A stretch of DNA of 64,000 nucleotides. Origin: Cladophialophora immunda. Taxonomy: Eukaryota; Ascomycota; Eurotiomycetes; Chaetothyriales; Herpotrichiellaceae. Both the position numbers and the translations under genes were made by a program. The notes under the pieces were generated by a model. That model did not search any database and was not told the origin of the DNA. It was given only the letters and a program-made list of their open reading frames with translations. The stretch covers positions 3,438,855 to 3,502,854 of the forward strand of contig NW_015622544.1 of the NCBI RefSeq assembly GCF_000835495.1, in the 5' to 3' direction. Every line of letters begins with the position of its first letter. The first letter of the stretch is position 1. Positions 55,988 through 64,000 of the stretch are shown here, in pieces.

Positions 55988-56682
55988 GATGGCTGAAGAA
56001 ATGTCTCTGCGCTACTTGCCACAGGTCGCGGGTCCGATAAGCCGCCGGTCAGTGCCTCATCGTCATCCACGAGTAGGCATAGATATGCATAAAATTTGCT
56101 TCAGCCTCTCAAGGCTCCGCCGAATCTGATCAGGCTCGAGTGATACCCTCTGAAGGCCAGGAAAAGACCAGGGGCCCAGAGACAGGCAGCCAAACCACGT
56201 GTCAGCCAGTGAGTGTGCGCCGTTGATTGGCATTGCTTCTGCAGATGTTGCCCATCATGCGGCGAGAGCCGGAGAATACGAAGCGCGAGGCAGGACTAGT
56301 GGCATCGCTTCCCGGAGACGGAGGAGTTCATCGTGATATGCGCTCGTGCCATGCACACGAGTGGCGCCACTGTTGCAACGGCCTCTAGACTCTAGGCGCT
56401 GGGGGGCCTTGGTCTGGTTGCCATTTGCTGGTATGGCTGCTGAGCTGAATCCCCTTTCTGCAGCTTGCATGGCGAGTGGACCAGCTGTGGACAAGGAGCC
56501 GGCTTTGGCGCACCGATGGCGTCTCTGGGCACGGGGGCCTGGTTCCTTCCGCCATCGTTATTGTTTCAAACTGACCAAGGATCCGGAGATGCTCGCGGTG
56601 AAGAGCCTCAGACGGAGTACCCCTATGTATTTCCACCTCCTGCCTGGACCATGCCATCACGCAGCCTCCTAGGCTCTTCAAA
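55988..56682. promoter_or_regulatory. Divergent region, Nudix / HET gene
   Basis: 695 bp between opposing starts. No coding sequence supported and no factor site defined. Shared regulation of the two genes is possible from the layout. Confidence 0.45.
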
Positions 56683-59177
56683 ATGGTCTGCAAGGTGTGC
56701 CATGATATGCTTTACGGGCACAAAGGCCGCCGTGATTCTGGCTCACAACTAGCGCTGAGTTTCTGGCACCATGAAACCGCCGAAAACGTCAAGGCTGCGG
56801 CAGAAGATGCAGAATGCTATCTCTGTCGTGTCATCGACGAGAAGTTGAGAGATCTCGATGCCAACTCTCCAGTCGGCCCAGAGAGGAACTGGTTTCTGTG
56901 CGCGTTGTTGCAGCGATTTCCTCGCTACAATGGGGTTTACCGCCTGGACATCAAGCTCGAACAGTCCAAGACGACAGTCGCGAGCTTCGTCTTGAGACAG
57001 AATGGTATGTTGCCATTGCTGGAACCCCGTCTGGGGAAGTCGGGCAGCGTTGTTGACATGGATAAAGACACCGCTACGCCTAGTCATCTCCAAACCACAC
57101 CTCGAAGCCCAACCACATCGGCTTCAGAGGTCTTCGACCTGGCCAGAGAATGGGTCGAAGTGTGTGCACGTACCCATGCTAAATGTCAGACCGCTTCAAG
57201 TACGCAGTGGTATCCCACAAGGCTCATCGATCTGCGAGCCACCGTGCCTGAGGCCGAGACGGAAATGGTACGATTGGTGTCGCAAAAAGAGGCCGAGAAG
57301 AGGGACGACCAGCCGCCTTTTGAAGGGAAGTACGTTACTTTGAGCCATCGCTGGGGCCAGATCGAGATTCCCAAGCTCAGACAATACAATCGCGCTGAGT
57401 TTCAAACCGCGATACCGTGGAGGAATCTCCCTACAACGTTCCAGCACGCAATGCAGTTTGCACGGGAGCTTGGTGTGCGGTGGATCTGGATCGACGCCCT
57501 CTGCATCATCCAAGGAGACGAGCAGGACTGGCTATTTGAGAGTTCGCACATGGATAAGGTATATGCTTTCAGCTACTGCAACATCTCAGCCACCGCAGCT
57601 ATGGATGGCTCGAGAGGTCTCTTCAACAACCGAGATGCCCGGCGGAAATGGTTTGACACGGTGAGCCTCCGAACACAAGACCTCTCTGGAGACGGACAGA
57701 AGGTCGTGGAGTGTACCATTTCCGATTTGTCATTCTGGGATGAATATGTTGACAATGCACCGGTCAACAGGCGGTCGTGGGTCTTCCAGGAACGACTTCT
57801 GGCCCCGAGGGTGTTGCATTGGTGCAAGGACCAAATTGCGTTCGAATGTCGCGAGTTGGACAGAGCGGAATGCCGTCCCGAGGGTCTTCCTCATCTTCAA
57901 ATGAAGGCGGGTCAACTCATCGACCAAGCCCGCTTAAAGGCCATGGACAGGGAGGTGGGCAGGAGGCTCCGCGAGCTGAGGCTGGCGGGCACACACAGTT
58001 CCTCCCGCTCCAAGGAACTCAACTGGATGGTCGAGGCAATAGATCCCAAGCTGTACCTCTACGAGGTCTGGAAACGGATGGTCGAGGTGTACACGAAGAT
58101 GGAGCTGACCGACGAGAGAGACCGACTCATAGCATTGTCCGGTATTGCCAGAATGATGACGAGGATCTTGAGACTGGACGGAAGCGAGGACCAATATCTC
58201 GCCGGCATGTGGCAGAACTACCTCGCAAGCCAGTTGCTGTGGTATGTCAACGACGCCGAGGAAGAAGGCCAGACGGCGCAGCCTCTACAAAACACTCGAC
58301 CAGAGTTATACCGTGCTCCCAGTTTCTCGTGGGCTTCGGTCGAAACCCCGCGCGGTGTCACCTTTCCAGAGACGACGGACAAGGGCATTCTGGTAGAGGT
58401 CCAGGTGGTCCGACTAACCTATCGCACCGAGGATGATATGTTTGGTATTCTCACTGACGGCTATCTTGTGCTAAAAGGGGTGTTGAGGAGGATTGAATTG
58501 ACCGACGCAGAGCAGCAGGAGCAGACGTCGTTGGCTTCGATGCGCAGGTCTATGGCAAGTTGTTTCTCCAGCAGCCTCAAGAGATCTTGCACTGACGACC
58601 CTAGTTTCCATGGTATACTCCAACCACTGCATTCTTCGCCGTCACTGTTGTCAGCCTGTCGATATTGCTGATGATACTGACTCTAAGGCCGTTCGTCTGG
58701 CAGCGACACAAGCTCATTGTGACATTTCTCGTCGCCGCTTCTCTTTCAACCCCTTTCCTCTTTGTCGCATTTGGCTTTTACAGACGCAATCATCAAGGTG
58801 CCGACCGGGAATACCCACCAAATCGATTTAGCTGGCGTCTGATGCAGAAGGGGGTGCCGGTTGGCGACTCCCATTCCATCGTATACTTGGACAGTCCCGC
58901 CAGTGAGCCTTCGGTGTTTGGGCCCAATGCACAGGTCTTTTGTTTACCAGTCTCTCAAGACGACCGGCATCTGAATTGCCTTCTCATCCAGGCCACCGAT
59001 GGGGACCACGGGATCAGGTACAAACGAGTCGGACTGACCAAAATCCTCAATCTGTTCGATCAGGACGTCGAGGCCATCAAAGAGCCGCCAACCAGGAAAA
59101 AGGACAAGGCATTGGGAAGGTATTACTGGGGTCCGAACACTCGATTCCGAGGCGAGAGCCATATCTGCATTATCTGA
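56683..59177 (+). CDS. HET-domain (heterokaryon incompatibility) protein
   Basis: The main frame from 56683 begins MVCKVCHDMLYG with a CxxC pair and another CxxC (ECYLCRV), a usual start for this class. The HET domain is at about 213-365: KYVTLSHRWG, LGVRWIWIDALCIIQGDEQDW, YCNISATAAMDGSRGLF and RSWVFQERLLAPRVLHW. The conserved C-terminal end (VYLDSPASEPSVFGPNAQVFCLP, then YKRVGLTKI) lies in another frame ending at 59177. The best join I find is 58547 to 58832 (GTCTAT donor, weak; TTTAG acceptor), giving a 284-bp intron and 736 residues. A frameshift or different splicing is possible. HET proteins trigger cell death on non-self fusion. Confidence 0.8.
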
Positions 59178-59349
59178 GAGGATTTAAATGGGCGCAAATG
59201 TCTACCACAGAGCTCTTCAACAACAGAACCGAGAAACGTCTACGATGGAAAACGACGCGCACTGTGACTTCCAGGTTCCTGTGATTCAATCAATGCTCGA
59301 CCATTTTCCACTTCCAGGCTGCACGGTGACCAAAACTTCTCTCAAGCCT

Positions 59350-60579
59350 CTACCACTTCGAGGCCGGCGGGAATATATTGTCTGGATCTAGCAGTCAGAG
59401 GCATATATTCGAAAGTCAGCAAAGGGGGGCCCTTACCCATCACGGCCTGTTGCTCAGGAGTCATGTTGAATCTGGGGTCATTGCCCATGACATCTCGCTT
59501 ATGCCTTTCCACGCCGCTCTCCAGCTCCCGATACTCACTCCCCATGATGCTGATGGTACAGCCGTTATATGCTTCGTTCGCTGCTAGGAAGGCTGCTGCT
59601 CTCGCCGTCTCCTCTACCGTACTGACAGGAATACCGACTCTCTTTAGCTCGGGAACCAGCCATTCCACCCTTCTCACCGCCGCTGTGTCTGTGACGTGGG
59701 GGGCGATCGAGTTGACGCGGATATTCCACGTTGGCGTATGGTTTCTGAGCCCACGCATCAGTCCGATCATGCCATGCTTGGACACGGCATAGACGGGAAT
59801 GCTTTGACAGTCATAGCCGCTTCGAGACACGGTCGACACAATGACTCCACCCTGGGGGTCTTGGTAACGCATGAAATGCATGGCCAGTTTCACAGTATAC
59901 ATCTGGCCGACCAGAGTGACTTTGAGACACGCGAACTCGGGCTTGACGGGATCTCCGTTGTCATCCTGCTTGAAGTAGTAGTCCCCGCGATCACCAAAGC
60001 CGGCGTTGGGCACGACTATGTCGATGCGACCAAACAACTGCTGGGCCTTTTTGAACAGGGCGAGCAGGTCGTCCCAGCTGCCAGCATCCGTCTTTTGGTA
60101 CACTGGGCCATCGATGGGCTCGGTGGGTGGCTGCAGGTCGCCGATCAAGACTTTGACACCGCACTTGGTCAAGTAATGCACGATCCCTATATCCTCGCAT
60201 TCAGTGTTTTGTCACACCGAGGAAAGCATAGTCCAGAAAAGGCCGGGAGATCCTGTGGTCGGTTTGGCACCGTCATGCTCACGGCGCCTGAGACGAAACA
60301 GATTTCGCAAAGACGACAACAAGCACATACCTTGACCAATACCTAGTCCCTGGCATTAGCACAATTCTCACTTGATCTTGGACCATGATGCCAACGAAAT
60401 TGAACGCCAAACCAAAGACTGACCCGAAGAACCACCCGTCACGATCGCAGATTTCCCTCGCAACTTCTCCCCTACGCCAGAGATCGAGTCAGTTTCCCTT
60501 GACCTGATCCTCTGGTTGCCTCCCTGAGCATTAATGTCAGCTTACCAATGTCGCTGTCAGTGATTTTGAGCTCCGTCAT
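59350..60579 (-). CDS. Short-chain dehydrogenase/reductase
   Basis: Five exons: 60579-60546, 60471-60424, 60342-60331, 60186-59437 and 59387-59350; 293 residues. All splice signals are GT-AG and phases agree. Exon 3 has only 12 bases. The cofactor motif TGGSSGIGQG (23-32) is pieced together from exons 2, 3 and 4. Later motifs are the VPNAG segment (Asn92), STVSRSG and the catalytic Y164-x3-K168 (YAVSK). The C-terminus after the last intron reads DPDNIFPPASKW; skipping that intron would give a different tail. The protein belongs to the classical SDR family (NAD(P)-dependent oxidoreductases); the substrate is unknown. It resembles SDRs found in fungal metabolite clusters. Confidence 0.88.
60331..60342 (-). 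other. 12-base microexon of the SDR gene
   Basis: GTATTGGTCAAG between a CTAG acceptor (60344-60343) and a GTATGT donor (60330-60325). It supplies the Ile-Gly-Gln part of the cofactor-binding glycine motif, so it is needed for a functional enzyme. Confidence 0.85.
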
Positions 60580-61083
60580 GTCTGGAACAAGCTCTTTGGA
60601 CCGGATATTAGAGAATCAGTGCTGTTCCACGCCTTCTATTTAGACTTTGTACAGACGACGTCGGCCTAGAGATGTCCGGCGTCGCAGACTCACCTTCGAC
60701 TGCCGAGGAGAGATCCGTTGCATCTGCAGTCTCTCCAGCCGACACGAGGTCTATCACAGCCAAGGAAGACATTGCTTGATTCGGTAACCCTTGTCGCGTC
60801 CATCTCGACTCCTCGTTCAATAGCGCGGGGATCCGGGTTCTTCCTCGGCGTGCTCGGCTATCCTGAAAGATCTACGATTTCATATACCGCCTGTGGATGG
60901 ACGAAAACTATTTATTCAGCGGAGGTGGGGGACGGGGGACATCAGATATTCCTCTGTTCGAGGAGAATCAAAGGCTTACCATCAGCTGATGTCAGGTTTG
61001 GCTACAGATATTTCCCGGCCCCAGCCTCGTCTCGTTGGAATCTTCAGTCAACCTCGACCACATCTCGACAACAGCGTGAAACC
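60580..61083. promoter_or_regulatory. Divergent region, SDR / lipocalin-like gene
   Basis: 504 bp between opposing start codons. An in-frame ATG at 60718 would extend the lipocalin-like protein by 122 residues without family support, so this stretch is taken as shared promoter. Confidence 0.45.
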
Positions 61084-61602
61084 ATGGCAGCCGGCGCGCC
61101 AGGCTCGATCCGGTCCCAACTCATTGGCGCGTGGGAGCTGATTGAATACTGCGCCTACCTGCCCAATGATGAATCGAACAAAATCTATCCCATGGGGCCC
61201 GATGCAACGGGCATCATCATGTACACCCCCGACGGGTATATGTCCGCACAACTCCAGACACCGGGACAGAAGGCCTTTGGAGAAAGGTCCGGGTCGAAGG
61301 TCGGTCACGATGCCGACTGGGCGACGGTGGGGAGAAACTATACCGCGTACACTGGAGCGTTCTATCTGGACGAACGCGGTGACGACAAAGGCCGGCCGGT
61401 TTTGATGCACAACATGAGATTCTCGAACCTGCCGTATCTGCGGGGTGACCACCAGAGGAGGATCATGAAGTTTGTCGACGAGAGCGATGGCAGATACCTG
61501 GTGTTGAGCTTGGATGATCCTCTGAAGTTCGATGGGGAGGAGCGTTTGATCAGGGTGAGATGGAGAAGGCTGCCTTTGAATCAAGCATCAACACCCCCAT
61601 GA
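61084..61602 (+). CDS. Lipocalin-like domain protein
   Basis: 172 residues from ATG 61084 (ACC ATG G context), the size of stand-alone Lipocalin_5 proteins. The pattern is typical: IGAWELIEYCAYLP, the YPMGPDATGIIMYTPDGYMSAQL hairpin in short blocks, NYTAYTGAFYLDE and a final strand with DPLKFDGEERLIRVRWRR. Members of this family occur in many fungal metabolite clusters, where some act as small cyclases or isomerases; a specific role cannot be read from the sequence. No intron, no signal peptide. Divergent from the SDR gene. Confidence 0.85.
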   Translation: MAAGAPGSIRSQLIGAWELIEYCAYLPNDESNKIYPMGPDATGIIMYTPDGYMSAQLQTPGQKAFGERSGSKVGHDADWATVGRNYTAYTGAFYLDERGDDKGRPVLMHNMRFSNLPYLRGDHQRRIMKFVDESDGRYLVLSLDDPLKFDGEERLIRVRWRRLPLNQASTPP

Positions 61603-62050
61603 GAGGGAGATGGTGGGCGGATGCTCTATATCGAGTGTTTGGATACATCAAAATAACGATTCAGACTCATCGTGCTTCTCCCGTACCTTCATCCTGTTGC
61701 TGGAGTGGCCGGTTTAGAGCATGTGCGCAGATTGTCCCATGAGACAATGCTGTTTTGCATCTTGTCTTTTCGCAGCTAAAAGCCAAGAGATCGTTGATGT
61801 CCAATGCTTTTGATTCTTACCATCGACTCCTTCCATCGTGAATATTTACGTAGAGACAGTGTTTGTATAGGAGATTGTGGATGAGGCTGCGGGCACAGCG
61901 TCAAGATGATGTCAGGCAGGCGACAATCTAGAAATCCACCGTACGACCAAGGCTTCATGCTTCATCAACACCGTTCCTCAGTGTTCACACTCCCCAACAT
62001 CATTTCAGGAGCCACAATCCGCCGACTGGAGGGATCACTCCCTTGGTGAA
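61603..62050. other. Intergenic, lipocalin-like / LanC-like
   Basis: 448 bp between co-oriented genes; nothing recognised apart from terminator and promoter sequence. Confidence 0.45.
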
Positions 62051-63190
62051 ATGATGGGCTCGTCCGGCCGACACTTTCCCAATGACCAACCGCCATCCCT
62101 CCGCGCCGACGCCCACGTCGAACTCCTGGCCTCCCTGACGCGCATCAACACCTACAACCCTCCCGTCCAGACCTGTTCGACCGGGTGGACATTCCACGGC
62201 CTCTACTCCGGTCCTACGTCGGTGGCTTACCTGTTCTTTCGCCTCTCCCGGCTATACCCCGACCTCAGCTTCAAAGGCCAGTCACTGCTGGACTGGGCAC
62301 AGGCCTACCTGGACCTGGGCCAGTCGCGGCGCCGCGAGACCGTGGACGCCGACCATTGTGGGATCGCAAACGAGGCGCTCGCCCAGCTCGCCGTCCGGGC
62401 AGCGATGGAACAGGACCCGAGTCTCGTCCAGGAACTCTGTGCCTACGAACCCGTCGTCAACGGCGCGGGCACCGGATCGGACGAGTGGCTGTACGGCCGG
62501 TCGGGCTATCTTTACCACCTGCGCCTGGCGCAGTCGGGCTTCGAGACCGGCTCCCGCGCGAGGGAACTGGTCGAGGCCACCGTCCGGAAGACGGTCCAGC
62601 GCGTCCTGGCCTCGAAGCAGCCGTGGACGTGGCACGGCAAGGCGTATCTGGGCGCCGCGCACGGCACGTTCGGCATCCTGTGCCAACTCGTCCTGTCCTC
62701 CCCCTATTGCGCCCCGACCGTGGAAGGCCTTCTGTCCTCGCTTCTCGACACGCAACTCCCCAGCGGCAACTTCCCGTCTTCCCTCCCTCCAGGGTCCGAT
62801 AAACTGGTACAGTTCTGCCACGGCGGGCCTGGTGCCATATTGGCGCTGAGGTCTCTGCGTCCACATTTCCCAAACCTGCAGGGCAAGATCGACTCCGCGA
62901 TCAAAGCTGCGCAGAGGGACACTTGGGAGAGGGGGCTGCTCACCAAACAGCCTTGCTTGTGTCACGGCGTCGCTGGCAATGCCTTGGCCCTGGACGACGA
63001 CGCCGAGTTCCAGCATTTCCTGGCGTGCATGTCCTCCGACGCCCTCGAGCGCATCGGGTGGTTGAAGGAGGCAGGGCGGGACGACCAGTTCGTCGCGCTG
63101 TACACAGGGGAAGCAGGGAGAGCGTGGGCTTGGGCCGTTGCGGACAAGGAATTGCATGAGAAGACTTGCATTGGCTTCAACGACCTATGA
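62051..63190 (+). CDS. LanC-like protein (LANCL family)
   Basis: Intron-less frame of 379 residues with the repeated GxxG motifs of the alpha/alpha toroid: FHGLYSGPTSVAYLF, EWLYGRSGYLYHL, YLGAAHGTFGILCQL, QFCHGGPGAILAL and PCLCHGVAGNALAL. Zinc ligands fit Cys256, Cys304 and His305. Length is that of eukaryotic LANCL proteins. In bacteria LanC closes lanthionine rings; in animals LANCL proteins add glutathione to dehydroalanine or dehydrobutyrine in damaged proteins. The fungal role is not settled. No lantibiotic-like precursor gene is seen nearby. A start three bases downstream (second Met) is equally possible. Confidence 0.9.
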   Translation: MMGSSGRHFPNDQPPSLRADAHVELLASLTRINTYNPPVQTCSTGWTFHGLYSGPTSVAYLFFRLSRLYPDLSFKGQSLLDWAQAYLDLGQSRRRETVDADHCGIANEALAQLAVRAAMEQDPSLVQELCAYEPVVNGAGTGSDEWLYGRSGYLYHLRLAQSGFETGSRARELVEATVRKTVQRVLASKQPWTWHGKAYLGAAHGTFGILCQLVLSSPYCAPTVEGLLSSLLDTQLPSGNFPSSLPPGSDKLVQFCHGGPGAILALRSLRPHFPNLQGKIDSAIKAAQRDTWERGLLTKQPCLCHGVAGNALALDDDAEFQHFLACMSSDALERIGWLKEAGRDDQFVALYTGEAGRAWAWAVADKELHEKTCIGFNDL

Positions 63191-63296
63191 CTCTAGTGAC
63201 ACCAGGCGCAACGGTGTGGGAACTAGATAGCGCTTGGGGGGTGAACTGCTCCTGGTCCTGAACTACCTCTCCAGGATCACAACGGCGCCCCAATAT
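63191..63296. other. Short convergent spacer
   Basis: 106 bp between the LanC-like and EthD stop codons; no feature seen. Confidence 0.4.
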
Positions 63297-63940
63297 TCAG
63301 GAATTTGACACCTCAGCATCCCCATACGGCATATCCACCACCTTCCCATCCTTGATGTACACCTCCTCCCAGCCGATGGTCCACTCCATCGAACTCCAGT
63401 CAAACAACTTCTCCTCGTCCGGCGCGATCACCTCGGCGTAGTACGGGTCCTCGCGCGCCTTCTGGAAGCACGACACGTCGGGCATGAGGAACTCGCCGAC
63501 GGCGTCAAAGTCGAGTTTCTTGGCGCCCTTCAGGGCCGGAAACCCTGCGAGGGCAGACGGGAGGAGCCGTGAAGGGGTATGGTACTGCTCGGGGTGGGGG
63601 GAGTGAGCTGGACAGCTTCGAAGTGGCTCTGACAACATCCTCATACGAAAGGAGGGGGTCTGGAACCCATTGATGTATGGAGATTCCTTTGCCAACGAGC
63701 CCGATCCCGTCCCCTTACGGGAAAGAGACGGAGGTAATACACCGAGCCACCTCGCAGGTCTGATGAATAACCGAGAACTAAACTGACCTGGGTGTACTTG
63801 ACAATGCCATATTTCACCAGCCACTCGGTCGCCAGGGCCTGGTGCGTCACGGACCAGTACTGCTGGAACTCGTCTTCTGAGAGGCCGCTCTTGCGCTTGG
63901 CGAAGAGCGAGAGCTTGACCATGCGTTGTTTGGTGGCCAT
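63297..63940 (-). CDS. EthD-domain protein
   Basis: Two exons: 63940-63788 and 63584-63297; the intron of 203 bp has a GTCAGT donor and CAG acceptor in phase 0; 146 residues. The N-terminal half shows the EthD (dimeric alpha-beta barrel) pattern: MVKLSLFAKRKSGLSEDEFQQYW followed by HQALATEWLVKYGIVKYTQ. After the splice, LDFDAVGEFLMPD and PYYAEVIAPDEEKLFDW continue it. Stand-alone EthD proteins of fungi act in aromatic polyketide tailoring (dehydration or oxidation) or have unknown roles. The intron is longer than most here, so a second small exon inside it cannot be excluded. Confidence 0.85.
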
Positions 63941-64000
63941 TGGTTTGGCAGTGTCGTCACTTTCAGCAAACCGATACGGATAGGATGAAAAAGGTGCCAG

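Noticed and set aside
59350..63940. Calling the right end a complete secondary-metabolite cluster
   Set aside because: No polyketide synthase, non-ribosomal peptide synthetase or terpene cyclase is present in the window.

Overview
This window is nuclear DNA of a filamentous ascomycete (Pezizomycotina; a Eurotiomycete, perhaps a black-yeast-like Chaetothyrialean, is my impression and is not proven). The grounds are short GT-AG introns (mostly 46-85 bp, several with CTAAC or CTGAC branch sites), clear fungal orthologues (AtfA-type bZIP, Nop9, Bud2-type RasGAP, Lee1-type CCCH protein), and fungal-specific families (HET, NACHT/STAND, Zn2Cys6). I saw no tRNA, rRNA, CRISPR array or intact transposon.

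Positions 1-9.5 kb: 3' end of a phosphoketolase, VPS4, prefoldin subunit 6, NOP9 and a group II PLP decarboxylase. Positions 10.5-14 kb: a two-exon NLR-like (NACHT) protein. Positions 15.5-47.8 kb: mostly conserved housekeeping genes. These are the stress bZIP factor AtfA/Atf1, 26S proteasome ATPase Rpt3, SWI/SNF subunit Swi1, mitochondrial ribosomal protein mL49, eIF3e, mitochondrial release factor 1, a Lee1-like CCCH protein, an Mtf2-like mitochondrial protein, a Bud2-like RasGAP, SF3B1 and QCR8. Several of these needed exon joining, and short first exons or microexons were recovered for prefoldin 6, Rpt3, mtRF1, QCR8 and AtfA.

Positions 48.3-64 kb form an accessory region: a Zn2Cys6 factor; a 1004-residue protein with an N-terminal SIR2-like (SIR2_2-type) domain that keeps the NADase-type Asn and His; an Ap4A phosphorylase-like HxHxQ protein; a Nudix ADP-sugar diphosphatase-like protein; a HET-domain protein; and an SDR, a lipocalin-like protein, a LanC-like protein and an EthD protein.

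The most interesting hypothesis is that 50.6-59.2 kb is a nucleotide-linked immunity or incompatibility locus. It holds a predicted NAD-consuming SIR2-like protein with a large uncharacterised C-terminal module, next to enzymes of families that act on dinucleotides and nucleoside-diphosphate sugars, and a HET effector. The gene content is read from the sequence; the functional link is inference. The NLR gene at 10.6-14 kb is a second, separate immune-type locus. SDR, lipocalin-like, LanC-like and EthD genes at 59.3-64 kb may be a small metabolic cluster, but no backbone synthase is present in the window.
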